Source of the DNA: an uncultured Bacteroidia bacterium
GTDB lineage: Bacteria > Bacteroidota > Bacteroidia > Bacteroidales > UBA932
NCBI GenBank assembly: GCA_902785065.1
Contig: CACZXH010000007.1
Coordinates: 124,001 to 188,000, forward strand
Direction of reading: 5' to 3'
Length of the DNA: 64,000 bases
The position numbers were made by a program, and so were the translations under genes. Below the pieces are notes generated by a model that saw only the letters and a list, made by a program, of their open reading frames with translations, searched no databases and was not told where the DNA came from. Shown here piece by piece: positions 52,521-61,299 of the stretch; the stretch's first letter is position 1, and each line of letters starts with the position of its first letter.

Positions 52521-53975
52521 ATGAAACAATCCCCCGCCTGGACGGCGGTCCTCTCCCTGATTCCCGTCCTCGTCCTGATCACGCTGCTCGCCATCAACAT
52601 CGGCATTTTCGGCAGCGACGCCATCCTCGGCGCGAGCCAGGTGGCGCTGCTCGTCTCGTCCGGCGTCTGCGTGCTGCTTGCTGCGTTGTTCTTCAAGACG
52701 CCTTGGAAGGAATTCGAGAAAGCTATCGGCCGAAATTTCTCCGACATTGCCGGGGCCACCCTCATTCTCTTCCTCATCGGCGGTGTCTCCGGCACTTGGA
52801 CGATGAGCGGTGTGGTCCCGACTTTCATCTATTACGGGGTCAAGATTATCAGTCCCAAGGTGTTCCTCCTGTCGGCCTGCGTCATTTGCGCCGTCATTTC
52901 CGTGATGACCGGCAGTTCCTGGACCACCATCGCCACCATCGGCGTCGCCCTCCTTGGCATCGGCCGGGCCGAGGGTTTTTCCGACGGGATCATCGCTGGT
53001 GCCATTATCTCCGGCGCTTACTTCGGCGACAAGATCTCCCCGCTGTCCGACACGACGGTGATGGCATCTTCCGTCAACAAGGTCCCCCTTTTCACGCACA
53101 TCCGGTACATGTTCTTCACGACGGTTCCGTCCATCGTGATCACCCTGATTATCTTCACGGTCCTGGGCCTGTCCCACGACGGTTCCGATGCCTCGCAGAT
53201 CGACCTGTACACCTCGGTCCTGGCCGGCAAGTTCCATATCACGCCCTGGCTGTTCCTCGTCCCCGTCATCACGCTCGTGCTCATCTGGCGCAGGATGCCG
53301 GCACTGCCGGTGCTGGCGATTTCTGTCCTCGCCGCCGCCCTGGCGGCACTCGTCTTCCAGCCTGGCATCATCGCGGATATCGGCGCGAAGGTCACAGAAG
53401 GGTCGCGCGCCCGCATCCTGCTAGCCGGCACGGTGGAGAGCATTTACAATACGCTTTCCCTGGAAACGGGGCATCCCGAAGTGGACGGCCTCCTGGCTAC
53501 CCGCGGCATGCTGGGCATGCTCAACACGGTATTCCTGATCCTCTGCGCGATGTGCTTCGGCGCCTGCATGCAGGCCAGCGGCATGATCGCCCGGCTCGCC
53601 CAGCTGCTGAATCCTTTCACCCGCACCCGGACCGGACTGGTGGCATCGACCGTCGTCACAGGCACGACCCTCAACGGTATCGTCTCGGACCAGTACCTGT
53701 CCATCCTGCTGACTTCCAATATCTTCCGTGGGACTTTCCAAGAGCGTGGCTACGAGGAGCGCCTGCTCAGCCGCTCCGTCGAGGACTCCGCTACGGTGAC
53801 CTCGCCGCTCTTCCCCTGGTCCAGCTGCGGCATGACCCAGGCCACCATCCTTTCCGTTCCCACCCTCGTCTACGCCCCCTTCTGTTTCTTCAACCTGATC
53901 AGCCCCCTGATGTCCATCTGCATCGCGGCCATCGGCTGGAAGATCGTGAAAAGAAGTGCGCCTCCGGAAGAATAA
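52521..53975 (+). CDS. nhaC: Na+/H+ antiporter NhaC family
   Basis: A 484-residue integral membrane protein with about eleven to twelve helices. FGDKISPLSDTTVMAS (about residues 170-185) and the later VTGTTLNGIVSDQYLS and SRSVEDSATVTSPLFPW segments are typical of NhaC. It exchanges Na+ for H+ (some relatives exchange malate/lactate). The ATG downstream of the -7 box gives a standard family N-terminus. Confidence 0.92.
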   Translation: MKQSPAWTAVLSLIPVLVLITLLAINIGIFGSDAILGASQVALLVSSGVCVLLAALFFKTPWKEFEKAIGRNFSDIAGATLILFLIGGVSGTWTMSGVVPTFIYYGVKIISPKVFLLSACVICAVISVMTGSSWTTIATIGVALLGIGRAEGFSDGIIAGAIISGAYFGDKISPLSDTTVMASSVNKVPLFTHIRYMFFTTVPSIVITLIIFTVLGLSHDGSDASQIDLYTSVLAGKFHITPWLFLVPVITLVLIWRRMPALPVLAISVLAAALAALVFQPGIIADIGAKVTEGSRARILLAGTVESIYNTLSLETGHPEVDGLLATRGMLGMLNTVFLILCAMCFGACMQASGMIARLAQLLNPFTRTRTGLVASTVVTGTTLNGIVSDQYLSILLTSNIFRGTFQERGYEERLLSRSVEDSATVTSPLFPWSSCGMTQATILSVPTLVYAPFCFFNLISPLMSICIAAIGWKIVKRSAPPEE

Positions 53976-53992
53976 GTCGTTGTAAGCCAACA

Positions 53993-54024
53993 AGAAAAGC
54001 CGGCCTGAATGGGCCGGCTTTTCT
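53993..54024. terminator. bidirectional terminator between nhaC and pnp
   Basis: AGAAAAGCCGGCC and GGCCGGCTTTTCT around a 6-nt loop; A and T runs on both sides serve the convergent genes. Confidence 0.88.
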
Positions 54025-54041
54025 ATGCTTGCGGGACGTGT

Positions 54042-56450
54042 TTAGAACACGTCGGGCTCGTTGTTCTTGGGCTCGTTGTCGGTATCCTCGAAGCGGGGCT
54101 TGCGAGGGGCGTGACGGTCGTCACGGCCGCCTTCGCGGCGCTCACCACCTTCGCGGCGCGGGCCCCGGTCGCCGTCACGACGCGGGCCACGATCTCCTTC
54201 GCGACGCTCGCCTTCGCGACGCGGACCTCGGTCACCGTCGCGGCGGGGACCCCGGTCGCCATCGCGACGCGGGCCGCGCTCCGGGCGCTTGGGCTCGACG
54301 TAGCCTTCCGGCTTCTCGGTGAGGGCGCGCATGGACAGGCGCATCTTACCGGTCTTGGGATCGATCTCGAGGAGTTTCACATCGACCTCGTCGCCCACCT
54401 TCAGGACGTCCTCGACCTTCTCGGTCTTGGTCCAGGCGATCTCGCTCACGTGCAGGAGGCCTTCCTTGCCCGGGAGGATCTCGATGAAGGCGCCGAACTC
54501 GAGGATGCTGACCACCTTTCCGTGGTAGACCTGACCGGCCTCCGGAACGGCGCAGATGTCCTTGATACGCTGCAGGGTGGCGTCCATCGCGGCCTTGTCC
54601 ACGCCGAAGATGTCCACGACACCCTTCGTGGTGCCGTCGCCCTTGCCGGCGTCGACTTCCTCGATGGTGATGGTGGTGCCGAATTCCTTCTGCATGCCCT
54701 GGATGGTCTCGCCGCCCTTGCCGATGACCGCGCCGATGAAGTCGGACGGGATCTCGATCTGGACCATGCGCGGCACGAAGGGCTTGTAGTCCTCACGCGG
54801 CTCGGCGATGGTCTTGAGCATTTCGCCCATGATGTGGATACGACCCTGGCGGGCCTGCTCGAGGGCTTTCTCGAGGACCTCGTAGGAGAGGCCGTCGACC
54901 TTGATGTCCATCTGGGTAGCGGTGATACCGTCCTTGGTGCCGGTCACCTTGAAGTCCATGTCACCGAGGTGGTCCTCATCACCGAGGATGTCGGTGAGGA
55001 TGGCGTAGCGGTCGTTCGGGCGCTCGGCGTCGGTGATCAGGCCCATGGCCACACCGGCCACCGGCTTCTTGATCTTCACGCCGGCATCCATCAGGGCCAG
55101 GCAGCCGCCGCAGACGGAAGCCATGGAGGAGGAGCCGTTGGACTCGAGGATATCGGAAACGACGCGCACGGCGTACGGGAATTCCGGAGCGGTAGGGATG
55201 ACGGGCTTGAGGGCACGCATCGCCAGGTTGCCGTGGCCGATCTCGCGACGGCCCACGCTGCGCTGGGGCTTGGCCTCACCGGTAGCGAACGGCGGGAAAT
55301 TGTAGTGGAGCACGAACTGCTGGTCGTCCTGGATGAGGACCTCGTCCATCTCCTTCATGTCCAGCTTGGTGCCGAGGGTCACGCTCGCGAGGGACTGGGT
55401 CTCGCCGCGGGTGAAGATGGCGGAACCGTGGGCGCAGGGGAGGTAGTCCACCTCGCACCAGATCGGACGGACCTCGTCGGTCCGGCGGCCGTCCAGACGG
55501 CAGCCTTCGTCCAGGATCATGTTGCGCATGGCTTCCTTCTCCACGTCGTGGTAATAACGGGCGACCATCGCGGCCTTGGCCTCCTGGTCCTCCTCGGACA
55601 GGGTGGCCAGGAATTCGGCCTGGATAGCTTCGAAACCGGCCTCGCGCTCATGCTTGGGCGCGGCGCTCTTCGCCAGCTTGTAGCACTTGTCATAGCAGAA
55701 CTCGCGGACGGCGGTGCGAAGGGCTTCGTCCTCCTCGTCGTGCGGGTAGTCACGCTTGTTCACGTCGGTGCCGAGCTCGTGCATGAGCTCCTTCTGCACG
55801 CGGCAATGCTTCTTGATCTCCTCGTGGGCGAACTTGATGGCCTCGAGCATGTCGTGCTCGGAAACCTCGTTCATCTCACCTTCGACCATCATGATGTTCT
55901 CCTCGGTGGCGGCGACCATCAGGTCGAGGTCGGCGCGTGCGCCGTCGGCGAAACCGGGGTTGATCACGAACTGGCCGTCGATGCGGGCGACGCGGACCTC
56001 GGAAACCGGACCGCCGAAGGGCAGGTCGGAGGAGGCGAGGGCGGCGGAGGCGGCCAGGCCGGCGAGTGCGTCGGGCTGGATGTCCTTCTCCGCGGAGATG
56101 AGCATGATGTTCACGAAGACCTCGAGATGGAAGTCATCCGGCCAGAGGGGGCGGATCGGGCGGTCCACCAGGCGGGCGATGAGCACCTCGTAGTCCGAGG
56201 GACGGCTCTCGCGCTTGAGGAAACCGCCGGGGAAACGGCCGGCAGAATAATACTTTTCACGATAATCTACGGTGAGGGGCATAAAGTCGGTACCCTCCTT
56301 GACTTCCTTCGCGCAGGTGACCGTGGCCAGCAGCATCGTGCCGCCCATCTTCACCACCGCGGAACCGGCGGCCTGCTTGGCCAGTTTGCCGGTCTCGATC
56401 TCGATCACCCGACCGTCGGGCAATTCGATCTTCTTGTTGATGATGTTCAT
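54042..56450 (-). CDS. pnp: polynucleotide phosphorylase with Arg/Gly/Asp-rich tail
   Basis: 3'-5' phosphorolytic exoribonuclease, 802 residues. Two RNase PH domains (about 1-220 and 310-545) flank a helical domain, then KH ([22 protein letters not shown], about 555-575 region) and S1 (about 625-695) domains. From about residue 718 a tail of repeated [19 protein letters not shown] units follows, ending in an acidic [12 protein letters not shown]. The basic repeats should bind RNA or, by analogy with other bacteria, a degradosome partner. No -7 box was seen before the ATG, so it is probably read from rpsO by leakage through the intervening terminator, or from an unseen promoter. Confidence 0.96.
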   Translation of the reverse strand: MNIINKKIELPDGRVIEIETGKLAKQAAGSAVVKMGGTMLLATVTCAKEVKEGTDFMPLTVDYREKYYSAGRFPGGFLKRESRPSDYEVLIARLVDRPIRPLWPDDFHLEVFVNIMLISAEKDIQPDALAGLAASAALASSDLPFGGPVSEVRVARIDGQFVINPGFADGARADLDLMVAATEENIMMVEGEMNEVSEHDMLEAIKFAHEEIKKHCRVQKELMHELGTDVNKRDYPHDEEDEALRTAVREFCYDKCYKLAKSAAPKHEREAGFEAIQAEFLATLSEEDQEAKAAMVARYYHDVEKEAMRNMILDEGCRLDGRRTDEVRPIWCEVDYLPCAHGSAIFTRGETQSLASVTLGTKLDMKEMDEVLIQDDQQFVLHYNFPPFATGEAKPQRSVGRREIGHGNLAMRALKPVIPTAPEFPYAVRVVSDILESNGSSSMASVCGGCLALMDAGVKIKKPVAGVAMGLITDAERPNDRYAILTDILGDEDHLGDMDFKVTGTKDGITATQMDIKVDGLSYEVLEKALEQARQGRIHIMGEMLKTIAEPREDYKPFVPRMVQIEIPSDFIGAVIGKGGETIQGMQKEFGTTITIEEVDAGKGDGTTKGVVDIFGVDKAAMDATLQRIKDICAVPEAGQVYHGKVVSILEFGAFIEILPGKEGLLHVSEIAWTKTEKVEDVLKVGDEVDVKLLEIDPKTGKMRLSMRALTEKPEGYVEPKRPERGPRRDGDRGPRRDGDRGPRREGERREGDRGPRRDGDRGPRREGGERREGGRDDRHAPRKPRFEDTDNEPKNNEPDVF

Positions 56451-56488
56451 TGGTTTTTACTTCTGTTACGTCTTTACGTCTTTCTATC

Positions 56489-56515
56489 GTCATTCCGGGC
56501 TCGACCCGGAATCTC
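56489..56515 (+). repeat. GTCATTCCGGG palindromic unit between pnp and rpsO
   Basis: ATTCCGGG-CTCGA-CCCGGAAT hairpin with GTC before and CTC after, the same layout as the units at 14045-14108. It sits between the rpsO terminator and the pnp start. Confidence 0.72.
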
Positions 56516-56524
56516 TTTTCATCG

Positions 56525-56566
56525 AAAAAGGGGGAGAGACCCTGCCTTGCATAGATCTCTGCCCCC
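56525..56566 (-). terminator. intrinsic terminator of rpsO
   Basis: On the minus strand, GGGGGCAGAGA pairs with TCTCTCCCCC (one bulged C) and is followed by TTTTT. Confidence 0.72.
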
Positions 56567-56586
56567 GCATTTTCCTATTCTCGAAC

Positions 56587-56841
56587 TTATCGACGGAGAC
56601 CCAGCTCCTTGATAAGTGCCCTGTATCTCTCGATGTCCACCTTCTGAAGGTAGTTCAGAAGCTGACGGCGCTTACTGACCAGGCGGAGAAGGGAACGACG
56701 GGTCGCCACGTCCTTCTTGTTCTTCTTCACGTGCTCGGTAAGGTGAGCGATACGGTAGGAAAATAAAGCAACCTGACTCTCAGGGGAGCCGGTGTCCTTA
56801 TTGGACTTCCCGTACTTCGCGAAAATCTCTTGCTTTTTCAT
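56587..56841 (-). CDS. rpsO: 30S ribosomal protein S15
   Basis: Primary 16S rRNA-binding protein, 84 residues, four helices. DTGSPESQVALFSYRI and LLRLVSKRRQLLNYL are diagnostic. Longer readings extend through the promoter and were rejected. The ~20-nt leader is almost entirely a 7-bp hairpin that includes the A of the AUG, which suggests translational control. rpsO followed by pnp is a widely conserved order. Confidence 0.95.
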   Translation of the reverse strand: MKKQEIFAKYGKSNKDTGSPESQVALFSYRIAHLTEHVKKNKKDVATRRSLLRLVSKRRQLLNYLQKVDIERYRALIKELGLRR

Positions 56842-56857
56842 GCGGGACCTTCCCGCA
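56841..56857 (-). promoter_or_regulatory. hairpin abutting the rpsO start codon
   Basis: In the mRNA, UGCGGGA-AGG-UCCCGCA; the final A is the first base of AUG. It could block initiation until opened and is a candidate site for S15 autoregulation. Confidence 0.5.
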
Positions 56858-56867
56858 AAAAAGCCTG

Positions 56868-56875
56868 CAAATTTA
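56868..56875 (-). promoter_or_regulatory. -7 box for rpsO
   Basis: TAAATTTG on the minus strand, 26 nt before the ATG. Confidence 0.58.
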
Positions 56876-56906
56876 GGCATAAAATCCGATAAAACAAAAC
56901 TTTTTG

Positions 56907-56914
56907 TACCTTTG
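56907..56914 (+). promoter_or_regulatory. -7 box for the YgjP-like gene
   Basis: TACCTTTG with 6 nt to the GTG proposed as start, divergent from rpsO. Confidence 0.52.
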
Positions 56915-56920
56915 TTCCCC

Positions 56921-57556
56921 GTGAAAGAAAAGGTCCATATCGACCCGATGCTCGGGGAGATTCGGCTCCGGAAAAGCGCCCGTTCGCGGCGCATTTCAAT
57001 CCGGGTCCATCCGGTCAGTGGTATCCTCGTGACTGTTCCGTTCTATGCCCCTTACGCGATGGGCGTCGCCTTCCTGGAATCCCGCCGGGAATGGGCCCTG
57101 GCGGCGCTCGAACGGGCGAATGCCCGGAACGCGGATTTGCCGGAAGGGGAGGATATAGAGTCCCTGCGGGCGAAAGCCAAAGCCGCCCTGCCGCCCCGTC
57201 TCGCGGACCTTGCGGCCCGCTACGGCTTCCGCTACCAACGCGTCACCATCAAGCACAACACCTCCAACTGGGGCTCCTGCTCCGCGAAGGGCAACATCAA
57301 CCTGAACCTGAACCTCATGCGGGTCCCGGTCCCGCTGCAGGACTATATTCTCTTGCACGAACTGACGCACCTCCGTCACCCCGACCACGGCCCCGCCTTC
57401 CATGCGGAACTGGAGCGTATGCTCACCGATCATTTTACCCTTCATAGAGAAGAATCTGACTTCCAGCCATTTGTGTCTGCGGCTGCGAAATCCCGGGCGC
57501 AATACCCGGTCACGCGAACGCTGGAACGCGCCCTGAAAGCCTACCGGCCCGTATAA
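56921..57556 (+). CDS. YgjP-like (DUF45/M48) zinc metalloprotease
   Basis: A ~211-residue member of the DUF45/YgjP family with the zinc motif HELTHLRHPDHGPAFH (HExxH plus downstream His) near the C-terminus and TSNWGSCSAKGNINLN before it. Cytoplasmic; substrate unknown. The start is uncertain: GTG at 56921 lies at the expected transcription start (leaderless), while ATG at 56948 gives a 202-residue protein starting MLGEIRLRKS. Translation from further upstream would cross the promoter. Confidence 0.82.
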   Translation: MKEKVHIDPMLGEIRLRKSARSRRISIRVHPVSGILVTVPFYAPYAMGVAFLESRREWALAALERANARNADLPEGEDIESLRAKAKAALPPRLADLAARYGFRYQRVTIKHNTSNWGSCSAKGNINLNLNLMRVPVPLQDYILLHELTHLRHPDHGPAFHAELERMLTDHFTLHREESDFQPFVSAAAKSRAQYPVTRTLERALKAYRPV

Positions 57557-57582
57557 CGGAACGTGCAAAAATACTTGAAAAC

Positions 57583-57616
57583 TTATCCCCCGACGGCTTG
57601 GCCGTTTGGGGGATAA
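57583..57616 (+). terminator. large inverted repeat after the YgjP-like gene
   Basis: TTATCCCCCGACGGC pairs with GCCGTTTGGGGGATAA (one internal mismatch) around a short loop. It lacks a T run, so it may be a weak terminator or an operator overlapping the -33 region of the promoter ahead of the 44-residue peptide. Confidence 0.45.
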
Positions 57617-57620
57617 TCCG

Positions 57621-57628
57621 TACCTTAG
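57621..57628 (+). promoter_or_regulatory. possible -7 box for the peptide-lipoprotein operon
   Basis: TACCTTAG, one mismatch to TAnnTTTG, 40 nt before the 44-residue peptide ATG and directly after the inverted repeat. Confidence 0.4.
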
Positions 57629-57668
57629 CAAATCCAAATATAATAGAAGACAAAACAACTGCATAATT

Positions 57669-57803
57669 ATGGAAAAAAAAGAGCTTTATGTGACTCCTGC
57701 CGTACGGTTCATGGATGTACGGTTCGAGTGTAATTTCCTGACCTCCTTCACCGGAGGCGGTATTGATGACTCCGGAGAGGAGGATGATTGGGGAGATCTT
57801 TAA
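57669..57803 (+). CDS. 44-residue peptide preceding the surface lipoprotein
   Basis: Begins MEKKELYVTPAVRFMDVRFE, then a single Cys, a Gly-rich turn TGGGIDDSG and an acidic end EEDDWGDL. This fits a loose class of short Bacteroidales peptides of the form MKKxxYxxPxxxxx...Gly/Asp-rich acidic tail, whose role is unknown. No signal peptide. It lies 13 bases before the lipoprotein start, so both are probably on one mRNA. It could be a processed peptide, a regulator or a leader. Confidence 0.6.
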   Translation: MEKKELYVTPAVRFMDVRFECNFLTSFTGGGIDDSGEEDDWGDL

Positions 57804-57816
57804 AATGGACAGTACC

Positions 57817-60800
57817 ATGAAAAAGTATTTCTCTTTCTTCTGCGCAACCGTTGCGCTCTTGTTATCTGCTTGTAATAAGCAGGAAAATGACGTCAGTGTC
57901 CCTTCTCCCGGCATGATTCGTTTCGTTGCCGAGTCCATCGAGACCAGGACTACGTTCGGTTCTCCGACCGGCGGCAAGTATCCCACCCTCTGGACGACAA
58001 ACAAGGATGTGAAGGTCGCCGTCAACTATACCAGCTCGAAGGACGTTTCGGTTACTCCTTCCTCGGATTCCAAAACGGCCAAGTTCGAGGCGGAACTCAA
58101 TCTCCCCGAAGCCGGTCCGTACACGTTCATGGCTTTGAGCCCCGCAACGGCCTCGGTCGCGCTCTCCGCGGAGCATAAGAGTTGGAATGTCAATATTCCT
58201 GCGGCACAGACTCCGCTCACCGGGTCTGTTGACGAAGACGCCCAGATTATCGCGGCAGTTACCTCCGCTTACGAGGCGGCTCCCGACAAGGTGTCGTTCC
58301 AGTTCAAACACGTAACCGCCTATGGACACTTCTCCATCAAGAACCTGAATCTCTCTGGTGCTGTCGTGGAGTCCGTCTCCTTGACTTCCAGCGTTCCGTT
58401 TGTGGGCCGGTGGTATTATTATCCCGAGGACGGTACTGTCACAGCCAATAGCGCTTCTTCCACCATTACCCTGACGACTTCTTCCGTCAATGATATCTGG
58501 TTCTCCTGCGCTCCCGCAGACCTTTCCGGTGCAACTCTGAAAGTAACAGTGGCTACGGATAAAGGCTCTTTCGAGAAAACGGTCACTTGCCCGACCAACG
58601 CCAATCTTGACAGCGGTGACGTCTTCAAGTTTGCGGTCGATTTCTCCGGCATCGACATCCAGGCGCCTCAGAAGTATGTCCTGGTTGCGGATGCCGCCGA
58701 CTTGACTCCCGGCAGTCAGGTGATTATCGCCAACCAGGATGACAAGAAGGCGATCAGCACGACGCAGAACGGCAATAACAGAGGTGTCGCGGGTGTGACG
58801 ATTTCCGATAATACAATCCAGGATCCTGCGGACGATGTTCAGCTTTTCGCCCTTGAGGAGGGTACGGTCGACGGCTCTGTCGCGTTCAAGTGTGTCAATG
58901 GCGCCCAGGCCGACAAATACATTTATGCGGCTTCATCCAGTTCCAACTATCTCAGGAGCCAGGACAATTTGGATGGGAACGCCAGTTGGATTGTTGAGAT
59001 CGATGCAAATGGCATAGCCACGATCGTCGCCCAAGGCACGAACACCCATAATGTCATGAGGTATAATACCACGCTGGTTTCGGCTTACGCTTCTACTTCT
59101 TCCGTCACGGGCACCTTGTCCATTTACAAACTGGAAGGCAGCGGCGGCACGGTCACCGAAAAGACTCCGATCAGCACTCCGAAGAACATCGTCGCCACGC
59201 TCAATGCAAGCACACCCAATGCCATTGACGTGGTTTGGGATGCGGTGATGGAGGCTGACTATTACGAGGTTACTGCTACGCCCGAAACCGGTGACGCCAT
59301 TACCAATCGGGCCGACGAAGAGTCCATCACGATCACCGGGCTTGCTTTCGAGACAAAATATACCGTCTCGGTTGTCGCTTATCCTTCCGATACCCAACAT
59401 TATAAGAAGTCTGAGCCTGGCGTTGCCGCGAATACGGTGACCACCGGTACCGGCAAGGGCTCCCTGTCGAATCCTTATACGGCTTCGGAGGCCACGGCCG
59501 CTGTCATTGCCGCCGGCGCGGGTGTCAATATCTCGAACGTCCATGTCACGGGCATTGTTTCCCAGATCGACGAACTTTTGACTTCGGGGTATGGGAACGC
59601 CACCTATTACATCTCTGACGACGGCACTACCACCGACCATTTCGAGATTTACCGTGGTTTCTATTTGGATGGCGCGAAGTTCTCTTCCGAGGACCAGCTG
59701 AAGGTCGGCGACCGTGTGATTGTCTATGGCACGATCGTGTATTTTAAGGGGACGACGCCGGAAATGACCAGCGGTGGACATCTTGTTTCCATCGAACGGG
59801 ACGGTGAGGCCAAGACATTCGGCGCTACCGTTTCCGGTACGACCGTGAGCGCCGAGACCACCGAAGTGACCGTGACGGTTACCGGCAATGTAGACTGGAC
59901 GGCCTCCGTGACCGGCTCCGGCGCAGCTGTCGCCCCGAACTCCGGCACCGGCGCGGGCAGTGTCAAGGTTACCTTCCCCGAGAATACGTCAAACGCCGAC
60001 AAGACCTTTACGGTTACGGTATCGACCACGGCCGATGTCGCGCAGAAGACCTTCTCTTTCACCATTACGCAGAGCAAGCCGGTTTCCGGGAAGAACGTTG
60101 TCTTCGAAGTCGGCGAGGGGAAGGATATCATCTCCATTTTCCCGGCCGTCAAGGATGGCATCAAGTTCGAATATGCCCAGGGAGAGGGTGGAAATGCACC
60201 CGTTTTCTATTCTCCTTTCAGGTGGTATAAGAACAACACGGTCACTATCAGCGGCGCTACGATCAAGCAGGTTGTATTCACCTTCGACAGTGAAGCCAAT
60301 GCAAAGACCATGACTCCGGATTCGGGTAATTATGTCTTGTCAGGAACCGAAGGTACTTGGACAGGAGAAGCTTCTTCTGTCGTCTTTACAAATGGAGAAG
60401 CTGCCGCCCGTTTCACCCAGGTGAAAGTGGTCTACGAAGGAACCGGTTCCGAGACTGTCGGGACGTATACTCCGACGATTGCGTTTGCAAAGTCCGAGGT
60501 GACGATTGAGAAAGGCAAGTCTCTGGATAATGCGGCGACGACGACTTCCCCTGCAGCGGTTACCTATTCTTCTTCCAACACGGCTGTTGCGACGGTCGAT
60601 GAAACCGGAAAGGTTACTGCCGTTGCGGAAGGAACGGCCACGATCACCGCTTCCGTCGAAGCCGTCAATGGTACTTGCACGAAGATCAGCGCCGCTTCCG
60701 AGACCAGTGCCGTCACGGTGACCGCTCCGGCCGAGGGGGTCGTGATGGAACTGGATATGACGACGAAAGCCGCTAAATGCAACACCTACAATACCAGCAC

Positions 60801-61221
60801 GGTATATGGCGACTGGACCATTACCAATGGCGCAAATAACAGTGGCGGCTGGGCCTTCTTCAAGATGGGAGGAAAGAGCGCTACGCTTGCATCGGCTAAT
60901 CCTTGCTTCATCACTAGTGACAAGGCTTCCACCGCTGCGGCCGGTTCGGTCGTCGTCCACCTCCCCTCCGGATCCCTGTCCAAGGAAGGAATGTCTGTCA
61001 ACAGTTGGGGCTTGTATGTTTACTCCGACAAGGAGATGACCCAACAGGTCGATTTTGTCGCGGGTGGTACGATCTCCAATGAGGAAGGAACCTTCGAGTT
61101 CAAACCTTCCTCCGGTTCGACCTGGGCATCGGGTGTTTACTTCAAGGTTTCCTGGGATCTTGCCAATACGACGACCACGAACGGTATTGTCGTAGTGGAT
61201 AAGATTACCGTCAAGAAATGA
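57817..61221 (+). CDS. large multidomain surface lipoprotein (in-frame UGA before a nuclease domain)
   Basis: A 1134-residue lipoprotein: signal peptide MKKYFSFFCATVALLLSAC with lipobox LSAC, a fimbrillin-like domain (about 25-290), a beta-rich domain (about 295-455), an FN3-like domain (about 465-555), an OB-fold domain of DUF6359 type (about 560-660), BACON (about 665-760), a jelly-roll-like segment, Big_2 (about 885-955) and a final beta domain. Composition is Ser/Thr-rich. An ATG four codons upstream is possible. The terminal UGA is followed in the same frame, without another stop, by a Gly-rich linker and a nuclease domain, the arrangement seen unbroken in the paralogue at the window end. 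Confidence 0.82.
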   Translation: MKKYFSFFCATVALLLSACNKQENDVSVPSPGMIRFVAESIETRTTFGSPTGGKYPTLWTTNKDVKVAVNYTSSKDVSVTPSSDSKTAKFEAELNLPEAGPYTFMALSPATASVALSAEHKSWNVNIPAAQTPLTGSVDEDAQIIAAVTSAYEAAPDKVSFQFKHVTAYGHFSIKNLNLSGAVVESVSLTSSVPFVGRWYYYPEDGTVTANSASSTITLTTSSVNDIWFSCAPADLSGATLKVTVATDKGSFEKTVTCPTNANLDSGDVFKFAVDFSGIDIQAPQKYVLVADAADLTPGSQVIIANQDDKKAISTTQNGNNRGVAGVTISDNTIQDPADDVQLFALEEGTVDGSVAFKCVNGAQADKYIYAASSSSNYLRSQDNLDGNASWIVEIDANGIATIVAQGTNTHNVMRYNTTLVSAYASTSSVTGTLSIYKLEGSGGTVTEKTPISTPKNIVATLNASTPNAIDVVWDAVMEADYYEVTATPETGDAITNRADEESITITGLAFETKYTVSVVAYPSDTQHYKKSEPGVAANTVTTGTGKGSLSNPYTASEATAAVIAAGAGVNISNVHVTGIVSQIDELLTSGYGNATYYISDDGTTTDHFEIYRGFYLDGAKFSSEDQLKVGDRVIVYGTIVYFKGTTPEMTSGGHLVSIERDGEAKTFGATVSGTTVSAETTEVTVTVTGNVDWTASVTGSGAAVAPNSGTGAGSVKVTFPENTSNADKTFTVTVSTTADVAQKTFSFTITQSKPVSGKNVVFEVGEGKDIISIFPAVKDGIKFEYAQGEGGNAPVFYSPFRWYKNNTVTISGATIKQVVFTFDSEANAKTMTPDSGNYVLSGTEGTWTGEASSVVFTNGEAAARFTQVKVVYEGTGSETVGTYTPTIAFAKSEVTIEKGKSLDNAATTTSPAAVTYSSSNTAVATVDETGKVTAVAEGTATITASVEAVNGTCTKISAASETSAVTVTAPAEGVVMELDMTTKAAKCNTYNTSTVYGDWTITNGANNSGGWAFFKMGGKSATLASANPCFITSDKASTAAAGSVVVHLPSGSLSKEGMSVNSWGLYVYSDKEMTQQVDFVAGGTISNEEGTFEFKPSSGSTWASGVYFKVSWDLANTTTTNGIVVVDKITVKK
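61219..61221 (+). other. in-frame UGA between lipoprotein and nuclease domains
   Basis: Reading ...ITVKK-UGA-GTSGGGAGGEEPTVSTG. Both sides are open in the same frame. A 6-bp GC hairpin (61229-61244) begins 7 nt after the stop. Confidence 0.75.
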
Positions 61222-61299
61222 GGGACATCCGGCGGCGGCGCCGGGGGTGAAGAGCCCACAGTCTCGACCGGATCCGCGAGTAACGTAAGCGCGACAGGG

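Noticed and set aside
61219-61244. Selenocysteine insertion at the UGA
   Set aside because: The downstream hairpin is explained by Gly-rich GC codons, the residue lies in a flexible linker with no redox role, and no sel genes are in view; readthrough or mutation is more likely.
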